DNA from: Roseivirga sp.
GTDB taxonomy: Bacteria > Bacteroidota > Bacteroidia > Cytophagales > Cyclobacteriaceae
DNA: 64,000 bases
Reading direction: 5' to 3'
Assembly (NCBI GenBank): GCA_021404565.1
Contig: JAAWWF010000009.1
Span: 62,001 to 126,000, forward strand
Shown here: in pieces, positions 54,742 to 62,691 of the stretch
How positions within the stretch are numbered: position 1 is the first letter of the stretch
How the letters are laid out: every line of letters begins with the position of its first letter
Translations under genes and position numbers: made by a program
The notes under the pieces: generated by a model
Database searches by the model: none
The model's input: the letters and a program-made list of their open reading frames with translations, nothing else
What the model was told of the DNA's origin: nothing

Positions 54742-55389
54742 TCAGAATAACCTGTAGCCTATTTCTTCGATCTCGGGTACCCTTCCGGGCAAGGCCAGTT
54801 TTATTTTGAGCCAACCAATCAGGGTTTCGTTACCACTTAGCAATTTGAAAACGAGATAGCCTTGACGACTTTCAGGGAATTTGGTCAGGTCATCGATAAA
54901 CCCCGAACTTTCAAACTTCAGCCAGTAATCAAAGTCATAAGGATGCCCGCTTTCGGGCCGAGACTCCCAGAAGTCAGTACCGGAACCGACCGTTTTCCCT
55001 TCTTCATAAATGCGTTGTTCCCAGTAAATCTGGCCTCCGAACCGGACCGTATCTCCAAGGAAAAACATATTCTCATGAAGTTGTATCATGCGAGTTACCA
55101 CGGTTGTGTCTCCACTAATTGATTTCGCAAATATGTATTCTGTCTTCAGGTCGTAGATTCCATTCCCGTCCAGATCGAGTGAATCTGCAAAGACTTTAGT
55201 GTTTCGCTGAGAACTTCGGAACTCTTCCGATAAGGTGCCTCTTCTGGGGGGATTGAAGACTTCAAATAAATCAACAAATTCGGTATTGCCTGTAATGATT
55301 GTATCCTGTGAGGGTGCATCATCTCCCGAGCAGGAGACCGTCATAAATAAAACAACTAGCAATAGTGTAATTCCTGACCCGAGCTTCAT
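54742..55389 (-). CDS. Lipoprotein with a calcium-loop-like motif
   Basis: A lipoprotein signal ends in F-M-T-V-S-C (about residue 20). The mature protein of about 195 residues contains D-L-D-G-N-G-I-Y-D-L near 73, an EF-hand/dockerin-like loop. Its end reads L-I-G-W-L-K-I, with a short strand after. The same plan (lipobox, D-x-[DN]-x-[ND]-G loop, terminal strands) recurs in the lipoprotein at 55936-56514. No family recognised. Confidence 0.7.
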   Translation of the reverse strand: MKLGSGITLLLVVLFMTVSCSGDDAPSQDTIITGNTEFVDLFEVFNPPRRGTLSEEFRSSQRNTKVFADSLDLDGNGIYDLKTEYIFAKSISGDTTVVTRMIQLHENMFFLGDTVRFGGQIYWEQRIYEEGKTVGSGTDFWESRPESGHPYDFDYWLKFESSGFIDDLTKFPESRQGYLVFKLLSGNETLIGWLKIKLALPGRVPEIEEIGYRLF

Positions 55390-55426
55390 AGTTTAGTATT
55401 ACCAAATCAAATTAGCACTTTTCCCT

Positions 55427-55780
55427 ATGTATATAGACGAATTCAGAGATTATTGCCTCGCAAAAAAAGGAGTAACGGAAAGCACTCCGTTTGGACCAGA
55501 TACGCTTGTTTTACGGGCTATGAATAAGATTTTTGCTATAACGGGTATTGATACCTTCGAATTTGTGAACCTGAAGTGTGACCCGGAAAGAGCAGCAGAA
55601 TTAAGAGAGCAGTATGAGGGAATTAAGCCTGGATGGCACATGAATAAAAAGCACTGGAACTCAGTCATGTGCGATGGTTCTATCAGTGATCCAATGATCA
55701 AAGAACTGACGGATCATTCATACGACCTGATCATTCAAAGCTTACCGAAAAAAGTGAAGGATGAGTGGGCTCAGCTTTAA
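55427..55780 (+). CDS. MmcQ/YjbR family protein
   Basis: This 117-residue protein begins Y-I-D-E-F-R-D-Y-C-L-A-K-K-G-V-T-E-S-T-P-F-G and continues with F-V-N-L-K-C-D-P-E-R-A, P-G-W-H-M-N-K-K-H-W and S-Y-D-L-I-I-Q-S-L, matching the MmcQ/YjbR (CyaY-like fold) family. Proposed DNA-binding role; poorly understood. Confidence 0.9.
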   Translation: MYIDEFRDYCLAKKGVTESTPFGPDTLVLRAMNKIFAITGIDTFEFVNLKCDPERAAELREQYEGIKPGWHMNKKHWNSVMCDGSISDPMIKELTDHSYDLIIQSLPKKVKDEWAQL

Positions 55781-55855
55781 CCTAAATTCCACTCCATATC
55801 CTGAAGGGTGACCCCCTTTAGGGAATTAAAGGGTTCTAAAAGAATTAACTAAACG

Positions 55856-55929
55856 GGATTAAATCCGAATTGCTCATTAGAAAAATGAAGGATTGATGGT
55901 TAGATTATGCAATAGCGCTATTGCATAAT
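55856..55929. repeat. Diverged partial copy C of the inverted-repeat element
   Basis: On the plus strand, ATTAAATCCGAATTGCTCATT (from 55859) resembles the reversed right arm of copies A and B. A perfect 26-bp palindrome (55904-55929, arm ATTATGCAATAGC) stands in place of the central hairpin and shares its ATAGC/GCTAT core. The second arm is missing, because the element stops at the end of the lipoprotein gene at 55936. Confidence 0.45.
55904..55929. terminator. Perfect 26-bp palindrome between convergent genes
   Basis: The 13-base arm ATTATGCAATAGC is followed directly by its reverse complement. It lies between convergent ends (MmcQ on plus, lipoprotein on minus). It could act as a bidirectional terminator, although T tracts are weak. 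Confidence 0.4.
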
Positions 55930-55935
55930 TGTAGT

Positions 55936-56514
55936 TTAAGGCACAGCTCTAAACGCGAAGTTATGTAGACTATAGTTGTCAAAGTCTTCTACACTGATTT
56001 CAATATAACCTAAAAAACGGCTGATCCCGATATCCATGCGAAAGGCGATAAACCTCGTTCCGGCACCAACCCAGTTACCGCTAACAGCTCCGGCCTCAGT
56101 AACCGCCAGGGCCAGGGCATCTGCAGAACCCCAGGTTTCGGTAGATACCGTGATAATATCGCCATCTTCCAAAGCCTTCACAGCCATTTGTCCATCGAGG
56201 GAAATTCTGGTGCTGTCGCTGGGAGTAGTCACCGTCAAGCCACGGTTACCGGAAAACTCCTGGTAAGCCCTGAGTTCAATGTCCACCACACCATCATTAT
56301 TGATGTCGAGTTCGCGCACATTGCTGTGTACTTCATCCCTGGCAAGTACCAGGGGAGTAGATAAGTTTGAGTAGAATAATCCGATTCCGGTTTCTTGTCC
56401 CATGATCAGCTGACGTTGCTCATCAGTAATACCTCCATCACCATCATCACTGCCACAAGATAGTACAGCCACAGTCAACAGAACCAGACCTAAAATCCAT
56501 TGATATCTCCTCAT
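55936..56514 (-). CDS. Lipoprotein related to the one at 54742
   Basis: The signal ends in A-V-L-S-C (about residue 20), then an Asp/Gly stretch. The loop D-I-N-N-D-G-V-V-D-I near 75 matches the DxNxDG calcium-loop pattern, and the C-terminus holds F-L-G-Y-I-E-I-S-V. These features parallel the lipoprotein at 54742-55389, suggesting two distant paralogues. It lies 23 bases downstream of the Rieske gene on the same strand and may be cotranscribed with it. Confidence 0.7.
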   Translation of the reverse strand: MRRYQWILGLVLLTVAVLSCGSDDGDGGITDEQRQLIMGQETGIGLFYSNLSTPLVLARDEVHSNVRELDINNDGVVDIELRAYQEFSGNRGLTVTTPSDSTRISLDGQMAVKALEDGDIITVSTETWGSADALALAVTEAGAVSGNWVGAGTRFIAFRMDIGISRFLGYIEISVEDFDNYSLHNFAFRAVP

Positions 56515-56537
56515 GGGGCTAATATATGTATAAAATG

Positions 56538-57590
56538 CTATGTCTGCCAGTTCAGCGTTTCTTCCTTCACAGGATTTTCAAAGGGAATTTTTTCGGCCTG
56601 TGATTTCTCATAGCGGGTGCGTACGGCATTGTACCATTTGGCCTGCATATCGGGGTCGCCCATGAGCATAAGCGGGGGCTGATTGAGCAGGCCCTCTTTG
56701 AGCTTTTTGAACACATCAATGTCCTGTTGAATGAACGTCTTGGCAAACCTGTAGAAGATGGGTTTGAAAACTTTGATCCAGCGGATGTTGGTATAAATAA
56801 ATTGAATCAGCTCCGTTTTGTCCTCATTGACAGGGGTAAGACAGGTCATGACCAGGATATCATCGGTACCCACCTTGATGTGCTCGATGCGAATGCCGGG
56901 AATCTGAAAGCTGATCTCCGTGGTCTGTTCTTTTTTCAGCAGTTTATAGGCTGCAGAGTTCTTCGAAGGCTCGTGTCTCACCATAGTAAAACCGAGGTGT
57001 GAGGGAGCGAATTTCTTGGTTTTGAGTTTCAGGTTGTTCTTTTTTCTGAAAAACCACGATTGGTGCACAAAAGGTACGTGTGCCGGGTCAATCAATCCGA
57101 TGACAGAGTGGTCCAGGCTGCAGTCCATATAGCCGGCAGTTACAAAATCAAAGGAGCCTCCCTCGGGCATGGGAAATTTTGGGAAAAGGCTTTCGTCAAT
57201 TTCTTCAGGCTTGCGCATATCTCTGGGCAGGTAGATCAGGATAAGCCCGTACATTTCTCTAAGTGGGTAATAAGGTGCTCTTACCTTGGATACATCAAGT
57301 TTAGAATTTGGGGGCAGTGCGGGGATTTTGGTACAGGTACCATCGGTGCCAAAACGCCAACCATGATAACAGCATTCTATTTCACAGCCATCAAAATTCC
57401 CATATGTCAAAGGGATTCCGCGGTGGGGGCATTGATTGCGCAGCGCAAATACCTTTCCGTTCTCATCACGCCCCAGCAAAATTTTCTCACTGTCAATCTC
57501 CTTTTCAAAGGTTTGTCCTTTTTGAAGCAGGCTACTGTGGCAGGCCACATACCAGATGTTCCGGAGGTTCTTACTTTTTGATGTACTCAT
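56538..57590 (-). CDS. Rieske non-haem iron oxygenase, alpha subunit type
   Basis: The Rieske [2Fe-2S] domain has C-P-H-R-G (C54, H56) and C-C-Y-H-G-W (C73, H76). The catalytic domain shows D-P-A-H-V-P-F-V-H-Q near 168, the two His of the mononuclear iron. At 350 residues it fits the single-component-like oxygenase family (vanillate demethylase or pheophorbide oxygenase type). No ferredoxin or reductase gene is adjacent, so substrate and electron donor are unknown. Confidence 0.88.
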   Translation of the reverse strand: MSTSKSKNLRNIWYVACHSSLLQKGQTFEKEIDSEKILLGRDENGKVFALRNQCPHRGIPLTYGNFDGCEIECCYHGWRFGTDGTCTKIPALPPNSKLDVSKVRAPYYPLREMYGLILIYLPRDMRKPEEIDESLFPKFPMPEGGSFDFVTAGYMDCSLDHSVIGLIDPAHVPFVHQSWFFRKKNNLKLKTKKFAPSHLGFTMVRHEPSKNSAAYKLLKKEQTTEISFQIPGIRIEHIKVGTDDILVMTCLTPVNEDKTELIQFIYTNIRWIKVFKPIFYRFAKTFIQQDIDVFKKLKEGLLNQPPLMLMGDPDMQAKWYNAVRTRYEKSQAEKIPFENPVKEETLNWQT

Positions 57591-57662
57591 TTAGTGCCAA
57601 TTGCCCTGCAAACATACGCATAAACAGGTTGTACAGAAAATGATCTAAGTCAGCGAATCTGA

Positions 57663-59183
57663 CTATTCCAGCTCTGCTTTATCAAAACGATTGAGCAGTT
57701 CCCGCAGCTTATTATACATCTCATCAGGATTAAAGGGTTTGGTGAGATAGCCGTTCATGCCAGCTGAATAAAGCTCATCGAGTGAGGCCTGGTCGTTAAG
57801 AGCCGTAAAGGCGATGATTGGTAGCTTGCGATTGAATTTGCGTATTTCCCTCGTAGCCTCTTTGCCATCCATCACGGGCATTTGCATATCCATAAGCACC
57901 ATGTCGTAGCTATGCTCTTTTACCCGTTGCAGGGCTTCCTCTCCATTATAGCAAAGGTCCATTTTTACATTCCACTCACCTAAAATCTTGCGGATCATCA
58001 CGAGGTTATATTCCAGGTCATCCACCACCAGAATGTATGAGCCGGAAAGGTCACGTTTATCCGACTCTTCAAACTTGGCTTTACCCACTGAGGGTCCTTC
58101 TTTAAGCCACAGGTCGAATGAGAAGGTAGAGCCTTCGCCTTCTTCAGATTCAATCTCAATACTGCTGTTCATGAGCTCAAGCAGGCGTTTGGAAATAGCC
58201 AATCCCAAACCTGTGCCCCCATATTGGCGGGTAATGTTGCTGCTGGCCTGGGTGAATTGCTCGAAAATGGTTTGCTGCTTTTCTTTTGAAATACCTATGC
58301 CACTGTCTTTGACCCTGATACTGATCAGATGGTTAATTCCTTCCTGCTTCTTTACAGAAACAGTCATTCTGATAGTACCCTCATTGGTAAATTTAATGGC
58401 ATTGCTTACCAGGTTGGTGATGATTTGTCCCAGGCGACCTCCATCGCCAATCAGACGCTCGGGAATGTCTGAATCAAGTATGAGCTTGAGTTGATTCCCT
58501 TTTTCCTGCGCATTTACGCTATTGGCCTTTTTAATGTTGGTTATCAGCTCTGTCAGGCTGAAAGGCTTAAGGTCCAGCTCGAGTTTGCCTGACTCAATCT
58601 TGTTATAATCAAGAATGTCATTGATCAACAACATGAGGTTCTGAGAGGCTATGTTCAGAATCTCCAGGTTTTCTACCTGTTCGGGCAGGTGATCTTCCAG
58701 CTGTAAGAGGTGAGACATACCTATAATCACATTGAGCGGAGATCTGATTTCATGGCTCATGGTAGAGAGAAACTGAGACTTGGCCTTCGATGCATTGCGG
58801 GCATCCCTGATGGCTCTTTTCAATTGTCCTTCAATCTCCTTTCTTTTGCTTACCTGGACATTCAGGTACTGAGCGATGTTCAGCAGGTCATTTGATTCTG
58901 AAATCCAATCTGTATTTTCTCCTTCATGTAGCTGAGAAACAGAATTGAGCAGTGTTTCGATACTTTTATCTCTGAGCTCTTTTTCATTGATCAGTTTTTG
59001 AGTGATCTCATTGTATTCCTGGTCTGCAATGTCAAAGGCATGCTGAGAAAGTGCCTGATCCTGGTCGTAGTTGGTATAAGACTCGTTTATGGCAGCAATG
59101 AAATGTACCAGCTGTTCATTTTCTTCCCAGTTGGCAGGGAGGTACTTTTTAATCTGTCGTCTGAGCAGTTTATGCCTTTCCAT
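57663..59183 (-). CDS. Hybrid histidine kinase with receiver domain
   Basis: A 506-residue soluble kinase. Residues 1-130 are helical with a coiled coil. The H-box is F-L-S-T-M-S-H-E-I-R-S-P-L-N (H144), and the ATPase has N-L-V-S-N-A-I-K-F, D-S-G-I-G-I and G-G-T-G-L-G-L-A-I. A receiver domain (about 375-500) has M-V-L-M-D-M-Q-M-P-V-M-D-G with the phospho-Asp. There is no membrane segment, so it is cytoplasmic and likely driven by the FIST protein encoded 2 bases upstream in the operon. Confidence 0.92.
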   Translation of the reverse strand: MERHKLLRRQIKKYLPANWEENEQLVHFIAAINESYTNYDQDQALSQHAFDIADQEYNEITQKLINEKELRDKSIETLLNSVSQLHEGENTDWISESNDLLNIAQYLNVQVSKRKEIEGQLKRAIRDARNASKAKSQFLSTMSHEIRSPLNVIIGMSHLLQLEDHLPEQVENLEILNIASQNLMLLINDILDYNKIESGKLELDLKPFSLTELITNIKKANSVNAQEKGNQLKLILDSDIPERLIGDGGRLGQIITNLVSNAIKFTNEGTIRMTVSVKKQEGINHLISIRVKDSGIGISKEKQQTIFEQFTQASSNITRQYGGTGLGLAISKRLLELMNSSIEIESEEGEGSTFSFDLWLKEGPSVGKAKFEESDKRDLSGSYILVVDDLEYNLVMIRKILGEWNVKMDLCYNGEEALQRVKEHSYDMVLMDMQMPVMDGKEATREIRKFNRKLPIIAFTALNDQASLDELYSAGMNGYLTKPFNPDEMYNKLRELLNRFDKAELE

Positions 59184-59185
59184 TG

Positions 59186-60310
59186 TCAGTACTCGCTAAT
59201 GGTCGTAATGGTCATGGTTTGATTGTGTAGCTCACATTTCATGAAGTCGGAAAAAGGAGCTATTTCGCCATAAGAATAAAATCCTGCGATGATGGTCTCA
59301 TCGCCCAGCACTTCCCTGGCAGCCTCAAGTTCCTCCTCAATACGGTTGCCGAAAATCAATTTTCTACCCACGCAACTGATAAGGATCGAAAGCTTGTCTC
59401 CTTCCACATTTGTATGACTCATTTCCGCGGCAGTACCGGCTGCATCTACGAGCCTGTCGAAGTTGGCTTTCATCAGCCTGGCTTTGGCTCCCTCGGGTAC
59501 GTTGCCGGCAAAGATCATCGAGTTATTCTTCTCATCGATGTTCAAAATGGTGCGCACTATCTCCCTGCCGTCTGTTTCGATGGCCAGCGGAAAAAACAAA
59601 GCTGATCCGGGTAGATTTTTGGCATGCTCTCCCAGATACTTTTTATAGAGAGCCAGGGCGTTTTCACCATCAATTTCATAGAGTACATTTTTGTCTGACA
59701 GGGTGATGGTACGGGTTGGCCCGAACTGACGCCAGCCTCCCTCAGAGCCGTGATTTATCTTTATCCGATCACCGTAAAAGCCTATGGCCACAACATTACC
59801 CTGTGCGATATTTTCGTCCATTCCTACAAAGGTGCTGATAAAATCAGGGCCATCTCCCGCCAGTCCACCTGAAATGGGTATTTCATTGTCAAGCTCTTCG
59901 TTCATTCCATTTACCAGATCGCTGCCGTTGACAAGGTGCCCATCTGATAAAACCAGTATAAATTTCAGCCCCTCCCTTTTGAACTGAGAAACCAATGCTT
60001 TGCCGGCTGCCAGGCTCCCGGCATAATCTTTAATGTTAATAAGAATGGGAACAGTTTTCGTGTGCTGAAAGGCTATTGCCGTAGCTACACAAGTTTTGTC
60101 TTTGATACTGGTATTATGAATTTCTCCGGAGGTAGAGCAGGAAATAATAGTAGAGGAAGGGAATTCCTTTCTTAGATAATCGAAAGTAGAACGATCTTCT
60201 ATAAGATCTTTATGACCAAAATTGAGTACAAGTGCCGGAGGCTTTTCAAACTGGTTCTCAACCTGGCTTGACCATGAGCCATGCTCAAGAGCGAGCTGCT
60301 TGATTTGCAT
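59186..60310 (-). CDS. FIST-domain sensor protein
   Basis: A 374-residue protein with FIST_N (about 20-210) and FIST_C (about 225-355). Landmarks are I-I-S-C-S-T-S-G-E-I near 55, G-G-L-A-G-D-G, then A-L-A-L-Y-K-K-Y-L-G near 220 and G-F-Y-S-Y-G-E-I-A-P near the end. FIST domains are predicted small-ligand (possibly amino acid) sensors. It is the first gene of a pair with the hybrid kinase (2-base gap), so it probably supplies the input signal. Confidence 0.92.
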   Translation of the reverse strand: MQIKQLALEHGSWSSQVENQFEKPPALVLNFGHKDLIEDRSTFDYLRKEFPSSTIISCSTSGEIHNTSIKDKTCVATAIAFQHTKTVPILINIKDYAGSLAAGKALVSQFKREGLKFILVLSDGHLVNGSDLVNGMNEELDNEIPISGGLAGDGPDFISTFVGMDENIAQGNVVAIGFYGDRIKINHGSEGGWRQFGPTRTITLSDKNVLYEIDGENALALYKKYLGEHAKNLPGSALFFPLAIETDGREIVRTILNIDEKNNSMIFAGNVPEGAKARLMKANFDRLVDAAGTAAEMSHTNVEGDKLSILISCVGRKLIFGNRIEEELEAAREVLGDETIIAGFYSYGEIAPFSDFMKCELHNQTMTITTISEY

Positions 60311-60616
60311 CAGAAATATGTGTTTTTAGGTGAATAGCGATTTAAACTAAAAATAAAAAGTCATATACCTAACGACTGTTTGGTAACGCAATGAAGTGTC
60401 TGATATTCAAAAAGAAATACGGATTGATTATGTAAAAGGAAGGAAAGTGGAACTTTGAATAATAGCAGGCTTAAATATTTAAAAAGTAAGCTCAGAATAG
60501 TGTTGCTATTAAAGAAGAGCTTTACAAAATATTGATAAACGGTAAAATATACGTTTATACATTAATTGAGTTGATCTTAAAGGTAGTTTCTCCAGACCGG
60601 GAGAAGCTCATTGCTG
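60311..60616. other. AT-rich intergenic region, no gene seen
   Basis: 306 bases separate the FIST gene start from the end of the hydrolase gene. I see no ORF, RNA fold or clear promoter. Confidence 0.5.
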
Positions 60617-61198
60617 TCAAAACAGCTTCATGAGCTTTCCGTAATCTATCACCCTGGCAAACTCTTCATTGAGACTGGCCAGTGCCGTTTGATGGACTAA
60701 CTCAGCCTCAAATAGTTCACCATTAAGCCCTTTGCGGTCAAAAGTAGCAGTGGCATCTGAAATCAGGTACACCTGGAAACCAAAATTACCGGCCATGCGC
60801 GTGGTGGTAGACACGCAATGATTTGTCGTAAGGCCGGCTATGACGAGGGTGGTGATTTCCTGAGCCTCTAAACGTTCTTTCAAATCGGTACCGATAAAGC
60901 CACTATTGACCTCCTTGACAATTACTGGCTCATCGGCTGTCGGGGTAATCTCATCTATCATGGCAAAGCCCGGATGATCCGGATGTAAACGCGAACCTTC
61001 TTCTCTGGAAGAGTGAATGACATGGAAAACCGGTAGACCCTGTTCTCTCCATAACTCCAGTAGTTTGACCGCCTTCTGCTCAGCATCAGGGTTATTACGA
61101 TTGCCACCCCAATGGGCTGTATCTTCCCATCCTTTTTGTAAATCTATGAGAATCAGGGCTGGTTTCTTGTCTTTGATCATTTCTGAGATTCTAGTCAT
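60617..61198 (-). CDS. Isochorismatase-family cysteine hydrolase
   Basis: The catalytic triad is visible: Asp in L-I-L-I-D-L-Q-K-G-W, Lys in I-V-K-E-V-N-S-G-F, Cys in T-T-N-H-C-V-S-T-T-T. Such enzymes hydrolyse amides or vinyl ethers such as nicotinamide or isochorismate. The substrate is not determined. ATG 61198 is preferred to GTG 61210. Length 193. Confidence 0.88.
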   Translation of the reverse strand: MTRISEMIKDKKPALILIDLQKGWEDTAHWGGNRNNPDAEQKAVKLLELWREQGLPVFHVIHSSREEGSRLHPDHPGFAMIDEITPTADEPVIVKEVNSGFIGTDLKERLEAQEITTLVIAGLTTNHCVSTTTRMAGNFGFQVYLISDATATFDRKGLNGELFEAELVHQTALASLNEEFARVIDYGKLMKLF

Positions 61199-61308
61199 TA
61201 ATTTGCCCACTTTTAGGAGACAAGTATAGGAATTCCGTTGGAGTCATAATAGTTCCAATGTAATCAGGGAAGAATGACTATTATATGACTGGAAGTGACA
61301 GATGCGAA

Positions 61309-62559
61309 TTATCTCTGATAGGCGGGTAACAGTGTGGACAAATCGCCATCAACTTTGGGATAATCTCTTATACCCAGAATATGGGCGACAAAGGGGTATA
61401 CATTGACATTTTCAAAAGCCCCAAGCCTGGCACCTGCCTTAATATTCGGGCCTTGCGCATAGAAAATAGCGCCCATTTCCGGTGTTACATAGGGGTCGAA
61501 GCCATGCTGACCCGTTACGCCACCATAGGATATTTGCCGTCCCTTTCGATCTCTTGAGGTGATGTAATAGCCGGGCTCCATAGTGAAGAGAATATCTCCG
61601 ATGCGGTCATGATCATAATGCCATTCTTTGGGGAAATTCCCCTTGCGGTATACCCTGAAATGATCGGCTCTGGATTTTAATACCTCAAAAATTTCAGCCT
61701 GCTTAGTCTCATCTTCTATATACAAATGTCCATGAGCACCATTGCTCACAAACCTGTAGCTTTCTTTATCAATACCTTCGAAAATGTCTTGATAGGCCAC
61801 CAGTGTTTCATCGGTATTGGGAACGGTTTTCATACCATGATCCGATGTGAGAATAACGTTTACGGGCAAATCTACCTGCTTCAGGGCATTCATCAGCAGA
61901 CCTAACAGCCTGTCTGCTTCCAGAACTGCTTCACCTGTTTTGGGAGAATCAGGGCCGGTGGCGTGCCCCTGGCTATCTACCAGGGAGAAATAGAGGGATA
62001 TGAAATTGGGGCGCTCTTCCGCAGGCAGGTTCAGCCATTTAATTGTTTCAGTAATGCGGTCTTCATTGGCAACGCTGCCGTCATACTTGTGGTAGTAATC
62101 CGGAAAGCGATTTTTGATTTTTACTTCAGAACCTACCCAAAAATAAGAAGCCGATTTCATACCATGCTCCTGCACCAGTTGCCATAGCGGCAGACCACCG
62201 TAGAAGGCCGGGTTTTCAACCAGTTCACGATTGCCCATGCTGTAGCGGGCATCTAGCGGTTTGTCATAAAAGTTATTGTCGACCAGACCGTGATTTCCGG
62301 GATAAAGGCCGGTAACTATCGTGTAATGATTGGGGAAGGTCTTACTGGGAAAGGAGGGAGTCATGCTTTCAGCAGCGGCCCCTTTGCTGATAAATTCCTT
62401 GAAATTTGGTGCATCAAACTTTTCCACATAGTCGTGGCGGAAGCCATCAAAGGAGATCAAAATCACATAGGGGGGAGGTGTATCCTGCTCATCGGGGTTG
62501 GCAAAAGCCACAAAGCCCAGTACGCATACAAACAGGATTAACTCAAAGTACTTTCTCAT
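61309..62559 (-). CDS. ENPP-like nucleotide pyrophosphatase/phosphodiesterase
   Basis: A signal peptide (1-22) is followed by an alkaline-phosphatase-superfamily domain. The metal sites are in I-S-F-D-G-F-R-H-D-Y, the nucleophile Thr in F-P-S-K-T-F-P-N-H-Y-T, then T-S-D-H-G-M and G-Q-H-G-F-D-P. The length (416) and motifs fit ectonucleotide pyrophosphatases/phosphodiesterases. It is exported and likely cleaves nucleotides or phospholipids outside the cytoplasm. ATG 62559 is chosen. Confidence 0.9.
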   Translation of the reverse strand: MRKYFELILFVCVLGFVAFANPDEQDTPPPYVILISFDGFRHDYVEKFDAPNFKEFISKGAAAESMTPSFPSKTFPNHYTIVTGLYPGNHGLVDNNFYDKPLDARYSMGNRELVENPAFYGGLPLWQLVQEHGMKSASYFWVGSEVKIKNRFPDYYHKYDGSVANEDRITETIKWLNLPAEERPNFISLYFSLVDSQGHATGPDSPKTGEAVLEADRLLGLLMNALKQVDLPVNVILTSDHGMKTVPNTDETLVAYQDIFEGIDKESYRFVSNGAHGHLYIEDETKQAEIFEVLKSRADHFRVYRKGNFPKEWHYDHDRIGDILFTMEPGYYITSRDRKGRQISYGGVTGQHGFDPYVTPEMGAIFYAQGPNIKAGARLGAFENVNVYPFVAHILGIRDYPKVDGDLSTLLPAYQR

Positions 62560-62691
62560 GATTACCACATTTGAAACCTAAAGGTAATGTGAGCAAATGC
62601 TTTAAACTAATTGACAGCTGTTAGGAATGTATTAATAAATGTAGAAGTCTGAGCTTATTCCCTGCCCGTTGTTTTGAAATACTCACATAGC

